Shown here piece by piece: positions 8,197-17,202 of a DNA stretch of 64,000 bases. The DNA is taken from positions 434,001 through 498,000 of the forward strand of contig JACKHW010000004.1 of assembly GCA_020638795.1 (NCBI GenBank), in the 5' to 3' direction. Every line of letters begins with the position of its first letter. The first letter of the stretch is position 1. Below the pieces are notes generated by a model. The model worked only from the letters and a program-made list of their open reading frames with translations, had not been told where the DNA came from and did not search any database. This stretch comes from Planctomycetota bacterium. GTDB lineage: Bacteria; Planctomycetota; UBA1135; GCA-002748355. The position numbers and the translations under genes are program-made.

Positions 8197-11100
8197 TCAG
8201 CGCCCGATCATGACTCGAAAAGCGTCACTGAACGCAAGGCCCGGGAAGCTGCCCTGCGTGTCGGCAATTGCGTATTGATAGAAGAGGTCGATGCCCTGGA
8301 ACTCGGTACGGTTCGGAATCGTCACTTTGAGGGTCGCGGTCCCGCTCGCATTCGTGAGCGTCACCGTCGGGAACATCGATGCGGGATCGACCCAGAGCGT
8401 GCACGAACCGTTCAACGCGAACGCCGCACGACCGAGACTCGGAAGCACGACTGCCGGCGCGTTGGCCACCGAGTGCGTGCACTCGACCGCAAACGACGCA
8501 CCGAGGGTCGCTCGCCCGACGAGGTTCATGCGCGGCGTACTCTTGAGCGTCCCGACGCATCCCTTGCCGTAACGCACCGCGAGCGTCGCGCCCGCGTCTC
8601 GCAACTTCATCCCGAAGAGCTCGCGCCCCGCGATTCCGTCGTCGGCAGAGAAGAAGACGTAGCTCGACGTGGACGCGAACTGCTCCGGCGCCGAGGACAA
8701 ACCGCCGTATGCGAGATTCGCGAGGAGCTTCGTCGTGGCCGCCGTCCCGCTCGACACCCAAAGCTCGTCGCCGTCCTTGCCATCATCAGCACCGAACAGA
8801 ACGGTGCGGCCGTCTCCGAGCGACGTGATCGCACCCCGGTACGCCATGGACGACAGGGAACCCGATTGGATGTCGTGCACGATTGCAGTGCCTGCCGCCG
8901 TCCCATCGCTCATCCACAGTTCCGCGCCGTGCGTGGCATCGGTCGCCGTGAAGAACACTCGATCCCATGCCCCGACGAGATCGCCAAGGACCGAGTTGGC
9001 TGGGCCGGGCTCGAGGTCGATCACGAGATGCGTTCCCGACGTCGTGCTGTCGGAGACCCACAACTCGAGACCATGAATATTGTCGTACGCGCGGAAGAAC
9101 ACCCGCGATCCGACCGCAACGAGATCGAGGGGCGTCGAACCGCTCGGACCGGGGTTCACGTCGAGGATCAGCTTCGTGCCGGCTGGCGTCCCGTCCGAAC
9201 GCCAGAGCTCGTTCCCGTGCACGCCGTCGTCGGCCGCGAAGACCAAGACATTCCCCATGACCGTCAAGCACTTCGCGTAGGACTCCGAACTCCCCGGCCA
9301 GATGTCCTTGACGAGTGTCGTGCCGTTGACCGTTCCGTCGGTACGCCAGAGTTCACTCCCGTGCACGCCATCGTCCGCGAAGAAGTAGACGTAACCGCCG
9401 AAGACCGTGAGTTCTCGTGGTGAACTCGAGCCACTTCCCAGGAAGAGATCGAGCAGTTGAGATGCGGTCGTCGGTCCGGTCGACGTCCACAGTTCTTCTC
9501 CTTGGACACCATCGTTCGCCGCGAAGATCGCGAGCCCACCGAGTCCGACGATGTCGTGCGGAGACGAACTCTGCGTACCGCCAGCGATGTCGCGAACCAG
9601 GTTCGGAGCCAGCGTCGTCAGATCGAGAGCGTAGAGTTCGCGTCCCGTACTGAAACTGGTCGCGGCGAAGTACAGCGTGTTGCCAGCACGGGCGAACCCC
9701 GTCGGATTCGAAGACGTCGCACCGGGCGCGATGTCTCCCAGGAGGCGCGTGCCGGACGTGGTTCCGTCGCTGACATAAGGCTCTCGTCCCGTCGTACTCC
9801 CACCGATCGCCGAGAAGAACAGATAGTCGTCCGTCACGTACGGATCCGCGGGATCCGATCCGAAGGGAACGGAACGCAAGTCGGCGAACAGCGAACACCC
9901 ACCGCTCTCGGTGACGGACCAGAGCTCGGAACCTCCGAGTCCGTTGTCCGCACTGAAGTACAGTGTCTTGCCGAGCACGACACCCGGCGTCGCACCCGAC
10001 GACATGGTGCCGAGACGAATGTCCTGCAGCAGGGTCGTTCCCGTCGTCGATCCATCGCTGCGGAACGGCTCGGCACCGCGATACGACGATTCGGCAACGA
10101 AGAACAACGAATCGCCGAAGACGGTGAGTCGTTGCGGCGACGACGAGGTCGATCCGGGTTGGATGTCCGCAACCTGCGTCGTGCCCGTTGCCGTTCCATC
10201 CGACATCCAGAGTTCGCGGCCACTCGACAAGTCGTGCGCGGCGAAGAAGAGCATGCCGCGGAAGTCGACGAATTCGGAGGGTGTCGAACCGGGTGAGCCA
10301 CCGTAGATGTCGGACACCATGCGCGTGCCCGACGACGTTCCGTCGCTGACCCACAGCTCACGGCCATGCAACCCATCGTCCGCCGCGAACGCGACGAGTC
10401 CGAAGTTACCGAACGCCAGGAACCCGTCCGGATCGCTCCCGACGTTGCCCGGACGAATATCGGCGAGCTGCGTCGGACTCGTCGTGCCGTCCGTGAGCCA
10501 CAACTCGCGGCCGCTCGCCGTCGTCGTCGCCGCGAAATAGACGTAGCGAGCGCCATGGAACGCCGCGGGATCCGAACCGACGGCTCCGGGCTCGAGGTCG
10601 GCCAACATCTTCGTAGCCGCGCCGGTGCCATCACTGACCCAGAGCTCTCGACCTGCCGCTGCCGTTCTCGCGGAGAAATAGAGACGCCCCTTGTAGACGT
10701 AGAGGCCCGCGGGATCCGAGCCGTTGGCCCCCGACTCGATGTCCGCGACGAGCACCGTACCCTGTTTCGTGCCGTCGCTCCGCCACAGTTCCGTCCCGTG
10801 GACGCCATCGTCCGCCACGAAGTAGACCGCGTTGCCGAATGCGACCAACGTCTGCGGACTCGAGCTCCCCGCACCCACGACGAGATCGACGACGAGACTC
10901 GTGCCGGCCTCGGTTCCATCGGTTTGATAGAGTTCCGTCCCGAGCGCCGTCGTCTTCGCGACGAACAGCGCGATCGACCCGAGACGCACGAACTCGGTCG
11001 GAGACGATCCGCCAGAACCCGGCTCGAGATCGGCGACGAACCGTACTTTGCCGCCGTCGATCGCCCAGAGTTCACGCCCGAAATCGGTCTCGGCCGCGAA

Positions 11101-11304
11101 GATGGCCAGCGTCGTCGAGAGCGCACAGAAGTCGCCTGGATCCGAGCCGAGACTCGTCCGTGGCACGTCTTGATTGATGTCCGCGATACGCTCCTGCGAC
11201 CTCGCGACGTCCGTAGGGAACAAGAGCGAGACGGCGAGCAGCGTCGCGGACACGAGGAGTCCCGCCCTGCGAACAGCGCGAGACATGGTGCTATCGAACG
11301 GCAT
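8197..11304 (-). CDS. Giant secreted ELWxSDGT-repeat protein
   Basis: A 1035-residue secreted protein made almost entirely of about 18 tandem units of 45-50 residues. Each carries a variant of the ELWxSDGT motif followed by a GT..V.DI.PG.xxSxP segment and a VYFxADDGxHGxELW strand. Such repeats are thought to build beta-propeller-like extracellular structures. Several units are degenerate (AEPFRSDGS, ELWSVTE, ELYALDL). The start at 11304 is chosen for its GGAG at 7 nt spacing; the signal peptide is residues ~7-30. The last ~120 residues (GKGCVGTLKSTPRMNL onward, with FQGIDLFYQYAIAD) form the C-terminal domain also found on the two secreted proteins nearer the left edge. An adhesive or structural role is inferred. 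Confidence 0.85.
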   Translation of the reverse strand: MPFDSTMSRAVRRAGLLVSATLLAVSLLFPTDVARSQERIADINQDVPRTSLGSDPGDFCALSTTLAIFAAETDFGRELWAIDGGKVRFVADLEPGSGGSSPTEFVRLGSIALFVAKTTALGTELYQTDGTEAGTSLVVDLVVGAGSSSPQTLVAFGNAVYFVADDGVHGTELWRSDGTKQGTVLVADIESGANGSDPAGLYVYKGRLYFSARTAAAGRELWVSDGTGAATKMLADLEPGAVGSDPAAFHGARYVYFAATTTASGRELWLTDGTTSPTQLADIRPGNVGSDPDGFLAFGNFGLVAFAADDGLHGRELWVSDGTSSGTRMVSDIYGGSPGSTPSEFVDFRGMLFFAAHDLSSGRELWMSDGTATGTTQVADIQPGSTSSSPQRLTVFGDSLFFVAESSYRGAEPFRSDGSTTGTTLLQDIRLGTMSSGATPGVVLGKTLYFSADNGLGGSELWSVTESGGCSLFADLRSVPFGSDPADPYVTDDYLFFSAIGGSTTGREPYVSDGTTSGTRLLGDIAPGATSSNPTGFARAGNTLYFAATSFSTGRELYALDLTTLAPNLVRDIAGGTQSSSPHDIVGLGGLAIFAANDGVQGEELWTSTGPTTASQLLDLFLGSGSSSPRELTVFGGYVYFFADDGVHGSELWRTDGTVNGTTLVKDIWPGSSESYAKCLTVMGNVLVFAADDGVHGNELWRSDGTPAGTKLILDVNPGPSGSTPLDLVAVGSRVFFRAYDNIHGLELWVSDSTTSGTHLVIDLEPGPANSVLGDLVGAWDRVFFTATDATHGAELWMSDGTAAGTAIVHDIQSGSLSSMAYRGAITSLGDGRTVLFGADDGKDGDELWVSSGTAATTKLLANLAYGGLSSAPEQFASTSSYVFFSADDGIAGRELFGMKLRDAGATLAVRYGKGCVGTLKSTPRMNLVGRATLGASFAVECTHSVANAPAVVLPSLGRAAFALNGSCTLWVDPASMFPTVTLTNASGTATLKVTIPNRTEFQGIDLFYQYAIADTQGSFPGLAFSDAFRVMIGR

Positions 11305-11421
11305 GCCGAGTCTCCACGGGAACCGACGAACCTGCAGGGCAACGGCCACTATAGATCTGGCACCCCGCGAGGGTCACGCGGCGTGCAGGGGAAAAACGCC
11401 TGCCAGGACCGCGATCGACGA

Positions 11422-13254
11422 TCAATTGCGTCGTTTGAAGAACCGCTCGAGCTGGCCGGTCGACCACGAGAGCACCGTGGGTCGCCCATGGGGACAATTG
11501 TGAGGGTGTTCGAGCGTGCTCGCTGCAACGAGCAGGTCCTCGATCTCGGATTCGGTGAGACGGTCGCCCGCCATGATCGCGGTGCGGCACGCGCGACTGT
11601 GAAAGCGCTCGAGCAGTTCGTGCGGTTCGCGCGGCACTTCACCGAGTCGCAGTTCGGCAACCAGACCTTCGACGAGCGATCGCGCACTGGCTCGCCGCAG
11701 GGCAGCGGGCATGCCCTCGACCTTGATCGAACATCCACCGAAGTCCCGCACGAGGACGCCGGCGTCCGCGAGCCCTGCTTCGTGCTCGAGGAGCAGCTCC
11801 TTGTCGACGACGGGCAGTTCGACGACCTCGGGAACGAGCAAGCGCTGCACCGGCACGGAACCCGATCGCCACGCTGCGAGGAGCTTCTCGTAGACGACGC
11901 GTTCGTGAAGTGCGTGTTGATCGACGACGGCGAATCCATCGTCGGTCTCGAACAGGATGTAGAGGTCGCGAACGACGAGGAAGCGCCGCACGGTGCGAAA
12001 CGGATTGTCCCCCGCTCGAACCGCGCGATCGGGTTGCTCCGCGCTGTCAAGACGTTGCGTATCGTCCGGAGCTGAACCGCTCGTGCGAACCGCGACAGGA
12101 GGCGAACCCGCTTCGGAAGGCGCACCGTGCACGTGGGCCCCACCGCGCGATTCCGAAACCTTCGAAGCACCATGGTCATCACCGAAGAGCCCGCGCGGCA
12201 ACTCGGGAAAGCCAGTCACGGGTTCGGGCGCCTCGACACCCGCTGCGGCGGCGCGCGGCATGATGCGTTTGCTGCGCGTCGCGAGCGCGGCACCGAGCGC
12301 ACGGCGCACGGCCGAGAACACGAGTCGACCTTCGACGAAGCGTACTTCGGCCTTCGTCGGATGCACGTTCACGTCCACGCGAGCAGGATCGAGGCCGAGG
12401 AACAGGAACACGACCGGGTGCTTGCCCGGCATCAAGTACTCGCGATAGGCCTCGCGAATCGCATGCGCGAGCGACGCATCCTGGAACGGACGACCATTGA
12501 CGAACAGATACTGCTGGCTGCGATCGCGACGTGCACCATCGGGATCGATGGCGAGTCCCTCGACTCGAATGCCAGCTTGCTCATACGCGACATCCAAGCC
12601 GCGATCCGCGAGTTCGCGACCGAACAGACTGGCGACTCGCAACGCCAGAGTTTCCTTCGCTCGGAGATCGACACCGCGAGCACCATTGAGAACGAAGCCC
12701 GTGTCGCGATGCGCGAGGGCGGCTCGCGTGAGGACATCGACACACCGCGCGCGCTCGGCCGTCGCGGTCTTGAGGAAGCGTCGTCGCGCCGGCACGTTGT
12801 AGAAGAGATCCCGGACTTCGATCAGGGTCCCCGGCGGCCCGGCGGCCGGACGCACGTCGGAGATCACGCCGGCTTCCGAACGGACTTCGTGCGCGGCATT
12901 CGCGTCCGATTCGCGGGACACGATGCGCGCACGCGAGACACTCCCGATCGAGGCGAGCGCTTCCCCGCGAAAGCCGAGGCTCGCGATCGCATCGAGATCG
13001 TCGACGTCGAGCAACTTGCTCGTCGCGTGCTGCACGAATGCGAGTGCTAGATCCTCACGGCTCATCCCGCGTCCGTCGTCACGGACGCGGAGCAGGGACT
13101 TGCCGCCTTCTTCGAGGTCGATCTCGATTCGTGTTGCGCCCGCGTCGATCGAGTTCTCGACGAGTTCCTTGAGCACGGAGAACGGACGCTCGACGACTTC
13201 GCCAGCCGCGATCTTGCTGACGACCGCTGGCGCCAGAACGCGGATGTTCACCAT
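11422..13254 (-). CDS. mutL: DNA mismatch repair protein MutL
   Basis: A 610-residue MutL, the ATP-dependent mismatch-repair coordinator that links MutS recognition to strand incision. The GHKL ATPase motifs are intact: ENSIDAG (33-39), DDGRGMS (59-65) and GFRGEALASI (94-103). The C-terminal half contains DQHALHERVVYE (about residues 440-452), which fits the DQHA(x)2E(x)4E metal-binding nuclease motif. This is therefore the endonuclease type of MutL found in bacteria lacking MutH. It ends with CPHGRP near the C terminus, another element of that site. The start overlaps the 3' end of holA by 7 nt, which indicates co-transcription. No mutS is in the window. Confidence 0.97.
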   Translation of the reverse strand: MVNIRVLAPAVVSKIAAGEVVERPFSVLKELVENSIDAGATRIEIDLEEGGKSLLRVRDDGRGMSREDLALAFVQHATSKLLDVDDLDAIASLGFRGEALASIGSVSRARIVSRESDANAAHEVRSEAGVISDVRPAAGPPGTLIEVRDLFYNVPARRRFLKTATAERARCVDVLTRAALAHRDTGFVLNGARGVDLRAKETLALRVASLFGRELADRGLDVAYEQAGIRVEGLAIDPDGARRDRSQQYLFVNGRPFQDASLAHAIREAYREYLMPGKHPVVFLFLGLDPARVDVNVHPTKAEVRFVEGRLVFSAVRRALGAALATRSKRIMPRAAAAGVEAPEPVTGFPELPRGLFGDDHGASKVSESRGGAHVHGAPSEAGSPPVAVRTSGSAPDDTQRLDSAEQPDRAVRAGDNPFRTVRRFLVVRDLYILFETDDGFAVVDQHALHERVVYEKLLAAWRSGSVPVQRLLVPEVVELPVVDKELLLEHEAGLADAGVLVRDFGGCSIKVEGMPAALRRASARSLVEGLVAELRLGEVPREPHELLERFHSRACRTAIMAGDRLTESEIEDLLVAASTLEHPHNCPHGRPTVLSWSTGQLERFFKRRN

Positions 13255-14366
13255 GCGGCCTTACTGCCTTCACCCAGGAACGCGACGCGGATCGGCAACA
13301 CGCACTCACAGAGAAGGCGCTCGAGCAGCAATTCGGGCTCTTCGCCACTCCGTCGCAAACGACGTTCTGCTTGACGCTGCGCGCTCAGAATCGCCATCAA
13401 TCGATCCGTGGAAGCTCTTGCCAACTGACGCTCGAAGCGCTCCTTGAAGTAGCCGCCGTATTGCGAAACGACGACGCTCTGAGGCGCGCCGGCATCGATC
13501 TCGACTCGTGCCTGCATGAGTTTCGAGAGCTGCTGCCCGAGCCAAGCCGTCACGAGTGGGAAGACCGCGGTCCGCTCGATCTGCTTGCCGTCCTTGTCGC
13601 GCAATCCTTCTCGAAACAACGCGCGATGCGATCGGAACGCGGCGCGCGCATCCCCATCGAGGATCGCATCGACGAGTTCGAACTGACTCGACGAGAAGTG
13701 CACGGACAGAACTCCACGCAACGCCTCGGGACGCACGGTCTGGTTTCCGAGGAGCGGCGCGAGACGCGTGAGTTCGCCGTCGAGAACCGCGGGATCCGAG
13801 CCGACGACTTCGCACATGAACAGAGCTGCGGCGGGCTCGAGTCGCAGTCCGTGCAGAGCTGCACGTTGCCGAACCCACTGCACGAGTTCGGCGGACTCAG
13901 GGCTACCACGATCTCCGAACGGCTTGTCGTACAGTTGACGGAACTCGAAGGTCGCCCCGGCCGTCTTGATGCGCTTGCTGAGTGCGCTTCGACCATCGAG
14001 CTTGTGCACGACGATGACGAGCACGTTCTCCTTCGCGATGCGATCGACCGTGTCGGCCAGCGCCTTCTGGTGCACACGGAGCCATCGCTCGCCGTTGCGG
14101 AGAATCACGATCTTGGTTCCGCCGAACAGACTGCGCGTCCGAAGATCGACGAGGAAGTGACCCGCCTCGGCAGTCGCCACGCTCGCATCCTGACCATCGA
14201 AATCCGTGAAGTCGCCGTCCTTCTCGAACACTTCACGAACGACACCGAGGCCGCGCCCCACGAACCACTGCCCGGGTCCTTGCAACACGACGACACGCGG
14301 CCGCGATGGAGAACGCATGAGCTTCTCGAGGCGAGCGAGTTCTTTCTCCGGATGCGGTGCAGCCAT
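13248..14366 (-). CDS. holA: DNA polymerase III delta subunit
   Basis: A 372-residue HolA-like protein, the clamp-loader subunit that opens the sliding clamp. The order of features fits the family: an N-terminal RecA-fold region with VVVLQGPGQWFVGRGL in the place of a degenerate Walker A, the LFGGTKIVILRNGERW strand, the LVIVVHKLDGRS strand, then an all-helical C-terminal half containing EPAAALFMCEVVGSDPAVLDGEL, a delta-subunit hallmark region. The C-terminal helices carry QAERRLRRSGEEPE. It overlaps mutL by 7 nt, so replication and repair functions are linked here. Sequence conservation in this family is low, so the call rests on overall layout. Confidence 0.88.
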   Translation of the reverse strand: MAAPHPEKELARLEKLMRSPSRPRVVVLQGPGQWFVGRGLGVVREVFEKDGDFTDFDGQDASVATAEAGHFLVDLRTRSLFGGTKIVILRNGERWLRVHQKALADTVDRIAKENVLVIVVHKLDGRSALSKRIKTAGATFEFRQLYDKPFGDRGSPESAELVQWVRQRAALHGLRLEPAAALFMCEVVGSDPAVLDGELTRLAPLLGNQTVRPEALRGVLSVHFSSSQFELVDAILDGDARAAFRSHRALFREGLRDKDGKQIERTAVFPLVTAWLGQQLSKLMQARVEIDAGAPQSVVVSQYGGYFKERFERQLARASTDRLMAILSAQRQAERRLRRSGEEPELLLERLLCECVLPIRVAFLGEGSKAAW

Positions 14367-14413
14367 ACGACGGGGAGCTTAGCAGCGTGCGCTCGAGGTC
14401 GGTACGCGTTCCG

Positions 14414-15151
14414 TCAGCCGATCGGCTTTCGTCCTTCGTACAGCGACGCGATCCCGAAGGTAAGCGGCTCGAAACGCGCATCCTCGAGTCCGGCGTCCTG
14501 CATGAGCCGCACGAACTCTTCTCGCTCCGGAAAGCGAAGCACGCTCTCGGGTAGGTAGTCGTACGCTTCGTGTCGCCGGGTCGCAGGCGCGAGGATGCGC
14601 CCGAGGCGTGGCAGCACCTTGCGGAAGTACCACAGGTATGCGGGCCCGACGAGCCGCGTCTTCGGCTTGCTGAACTCGAGCACGAAGACGCGCCCACCTG
14701 GCTTCACGACACGGCGCATGTCGGCGAGCCCGACTCGCGGATCGTGCACGTTGCGGATCCCGAACGCCACGGTCGCGACATCGAACTCCCCATCGTCGAA
14801 CGGAAGTCGCTGCGTGTCGGCGGCAAGGAAACGCACGTCGTTCGTCGCTTCCCGGCGCTTGGTCATCGCGCGTTCGAGCATTTCGGCACAGAAGTCGGTG
14901 CCCACGACGTCGCATCCAGCGCGCGCGAGCGCGAGGGCGAGATCTCCGGTCCCGCTGCACACATCCAAGACGCGAAGCCTGCGATTCTGCCCCGCAAGGA
15001 CGCGACGCACGGTGTGGCGTCGCCACAGCACGTCGACACCGGCACTGAGCGTCCGATTCATGCGGTCGTACCGAGGCGCGACATCGGCGAACATCGCGCG
15101 CACGGCGTTCGCATTCGGTCCCACTTCGTCGAATCGTGGCTTCTCGGTCAC
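14414..15151 (-). CDS. ubiE: UbiE/MenG-type quinone C-methyltransferase
   Basis: A 245-residue class I SAM methyltransferase. The SAM-binding motif VLDVCSGTGDLAL, the acidic loop GTDFCAEML, the post-I motif RFLAADTQRLPF and the UbiE signature NVHDPRVGLADMRRVVKPGG are present, as is the family-specific LSAGVDVLWRR near the N terminus. It should methylate demethylmenaquinone (or the ubiquinone precursor) in the last steps of quinone synthesis; menaquinone is likelier for this kind of organism. The start is a GTG at 15151, four nt after the stop of the ATP-grasp gene; no better start lies downstream before the core domain. No other quinone genes are in the window. Confidence 0.93.
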   Translation of the reverse strand: MTEKPRFDEVGPNANAVRAMFADVAPRYDRMNRTLSAGVDVLWRRHTVRRVLAGQNRRLRVLDVCSGTGDLALALARAGCDVVGTDFCAEMLERAMTKRREATNDVRFLAADTQRLPFDDGEFDVATVAFGIRNVHDPRVGLADMRRVVKPGGRVFVLEFSKPKTRLVGPAYLWYFRKVLPRLGRILAPATRRHEAYDYLPESVLRFPEREEFVRLMQDAGLEDARFEPLTFGIASLYEGRKPIG

Positions 15152-15155
15152 GCTC

Positions 15156-16160
15156 TCAGCGTAGGGCAAGACTGACGATCTTCGAGAGCAGAGCCTCGTA
15201 GGAGATGCCGCTGATCGACGCAGCCGTCGCGAACTCCTCATCGTGGGCGATATCGGGGTTGGGATTCGCTTCGAGAAACCACGGCTTGCCGTGTTCGTCG
15301 ATCCGGAAATCGACGCGTGCGTATCCCTTGAGATCGAGCAACTTGTAGATGCGACGCGCAAGGCGTTCGAGAAGCGCTCGCTGCGCATCCGTCAGGTTCT
15401 TCGCACGCCGAATGCGGATGTCGTGGCGATCCTGATAGGCGAGATCGAACTTGACCTTCTCCGTCGCGATGCGCGCAGCATCCTGGGGCAATCCACTGAG
15501 ATCGAGTTCGAGCGGCGGAAAGACGCTCAAGCGCTCGTTGCCGAGTAATCCGACGTAGATCTCGCGCCCTTCGATGAACTGCTCGGCGATCGCGTCACTC
15601 GCGTTGTTCTCGTGCACGAAGCGAACGCGCTCTTCGAGCTTCTCCTCGTTGTAGACGATCGACGCTTGCGCGATGCCGACGGACGCATCATCGACGAGCG
15701 ACTTGACGATGACCGGAAACGCGAGTTTTGCGGGACGCTTGAAACGCTTGCGGATCGGGAACACCGCGAACTGCGGCACGGGCACGCGATGGTAGTGAAC
15801 GATCTTCTTCGACAACGCCTTGTCGCGCGACAGAATCAAACCGCGCGGGCCGCAACCCGTCACGGGAACGCCGGAAAGTTGCAGGTAGCTCACGACGGCG
15901 TGATCCCACAGCGGCTCACCCCGGAACTCTTCGATCAAATTGAATGCGACGTGCGGTTCGAAGGATCGGATCGCTCGCCGCAGCGGCGCGAGTTCGTCGC
16001 GGAGACCGAGCACCTCGACCTCGTGACCGAGCTGCTCGAGGCCGTGCCGCACGTCGTATTCGGTCTTGAACGGCGAAATCGAAGCTTCGTCGAGCCCCGA
16101 GAGGTCATGCGGCGGCACGAGGTCCGCATGCACGAGCAGGAGAATGCGCCGCCGCTTCAT
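15156..16160 (-). CDS. D-Ala-D-Ala-ligase-like ATP-grasp enzyme
   Basis: A 334-residue ATP-grasp ligase. The N-terminal part (KTEYDVRHGLEQLGHEVEVLG, then FEPHVAFNLIEEF) matches the pre-ATP-grasp region of D-alanine-D-alanine ligases. The central SRDKALSKKI and FPVIVKSLVDDASVGIAQ segments form the nucleotide site, and YARVDFRIDEHGKPWFLEANPNPDI carries the metal-binding Asp/Glu/Asn. The ATG at 16160 is chosen since the true domain begins there. Cell-wall ddl is usually clustered with mur genes; here the neighbours are a zinc peptidase and two lipoproteins, so a ligase acting on another peptide or amino acid is equally possible. The coding gap to the peptidase is 19 nt. Confidence 0.88.
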   Translation of the reverse strand: MKRRRILLLVHADLVPPHDLSGLDEASISPFKTEYDVRHGLEQLGHEVEVLGLRDELAPLRRAIRSFEPHVAFNLIEEFRGEPLWDHAVVSYLQLSGVPVTGCGPRGLILSRDKALSKKIVHYHRVPVPQFAVFPIRKRFKRPAKLAFPVIVKSLVDDASVGIAQASIVYNEEKLEERVRFVHENNASDAIAEQFIEGREIYVGLLGNERLSVFPPLELDLSGLPQDAARIATEKVKFDLAYQDRHDIRIRRAKNLTDAQRALLERLARRIYKLLDLKGYARVDFRIDEHGKPWFLEANPNPDIAHDEEFATAASISGISYEALLSKIVSLALR

Positions 16161-16179
16161 GCGTGAAACCCCATATCGG

Positions 16180-17202
16180 TCACAACTGTTGTTGCCACGA
16201 GCGCCCACGATAAACGCGGCGCATCGAATGAACCGTCAACAAGATCGCGAAGTCGAGCATGACGTTGCGCTCACTGCCGCGTACTCGCAAACCGAGTTCG
16301 CGACAACGACCGATCATGTCCTTGAGCACGTGATCGATGGCGATCGCCTCCTTCGCCGCCCAGTGGCCGACCAGCTCGCGAATCTCTTTTCGCCTTCGCT
16401 CGAGGAACACCGCGGCAGGCAGGTGCTTCTTGGACGTCGAGTCGAAGAGGCGTCGGAGGTCCCTGTCGTAGATGTCCGAGTAGCCGACCGAGTAGCGTTC
16501 TCGCTTGCGCCGGTAGTACTCCCCGAGCGTCGTGTCGAGCGTCGAGAGCGAATCCGGCCGAGCCTTGCTGCGCACCGGCGCGGCACATCCGGCGAGTTCG
16601 GTCATCAACTCGTCGACGTAGTGGAGCTTCTCGATGGCCGGCCACTCTCGATAGTTCTCGCGCCACGCGGATTTCGGGTCGAGCCAGACGGCGAACGTCT
16701 CGGCAAAGTCCTCATCAGGATGACTTTGCGCATACCATGCATCGAGGTACAGCACGAAACGCCGACTCGACGGATTGGGTAGGTAATGATCGGGATACGG
16801 CTTGGACGACAGTCCGAAACACCGTTGCCACTTGCGCCGACGATGGAGCCGGAAGGCGTGCTGCATCGCATGTCCGATCTCGTGCCGCAGGATGCGACGA
16901 CACTCGCGCGGCGTTCCGCCTTCGACCTCGAGCATCATCTTGCGCTCGAGTGCCTTCAGGCGCGGGTGCGCAAGGTAGAACGGGATCGCGACTCCGGGCA
17001 CGCCACCGGGCGAGAACCACTCGTCCGACAGCCAGAAGTGCGGACGGAGCCGCAACCCCCGTGCAGCAATCTCATCGAGGACGCGCGCGATCTGCTCTTC
17101 GAGCCACGTCCCCTCGACCTGCACGGGCAGATCACGGAGGCGCAGTTCGAGGAGGTCCTTTTCGGAAAGCCGATCGATGCGAGGAGCGCGACTCCGACTC
17201 AC
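16180..17202 (-). CDS. Putative zinc metallopeptidase
   Basis: A 340-residue soluble protein with HEIGHAMQHAF (residues 107-117), a zincin HExxH motif, and a downstream DEDFAETFAVWL in which E168 is a good candidate third zinc ligand (HExxH...E, gluzincin-like). There is no signal peptide, so it appears cytoplasmic. The start is a GTG at 17202 whose GTGA overlaps the stop of the upstream lipoprotein gene by 4 nt; this fixes the start and implies translational coupling. Together with the following ATP-grasp ligase it forms a ligase/peptidase pair. The substrate is unknown. A basic C-terminal half (EYYRRKRERY, FLERRRKEIREL) may bind nucleic acid or anionic polymer, but that is speculation. Confidence 0.8.
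   Translation of the reverse strand: MSRSRAPRIDRLSEKDLLELRLRDLPVQVEGTWLEEQIARVLDEIAARGLRLRPHFWLSDEWFSPGGVPGVAIPFYLAHPRLKALERKMMLEVEGGTPRECRRILRHEIGHAMQHAFRLHRRRKWQRCFGLSSKPYPDHYLPNPSSRRFVLYLDAWYAQSHPDEDFAETFAVWLDPKSAWRENYREWPAIEKLHYVDELMTELAGCAAPVRSKARPDSLSTLDTTLGEYYRRKRERYSVGYSDIYDRDLRRLFDSTSKKHLPAAVFLERRRKEIRELVGHWAAKEAIAIDHVLKDMIGRCRELGLRVRGSERNVMLDFAILLTVHSMRRVYRGRSWQQQL

Noticed and set aside
8197..11304. CRISPR-like periodic repeats
   Set aside because: The periodicity (about 150 bp) is that of the ELWxSDGT protein units, in frame and degenerate, not of direct repeats with spacers.
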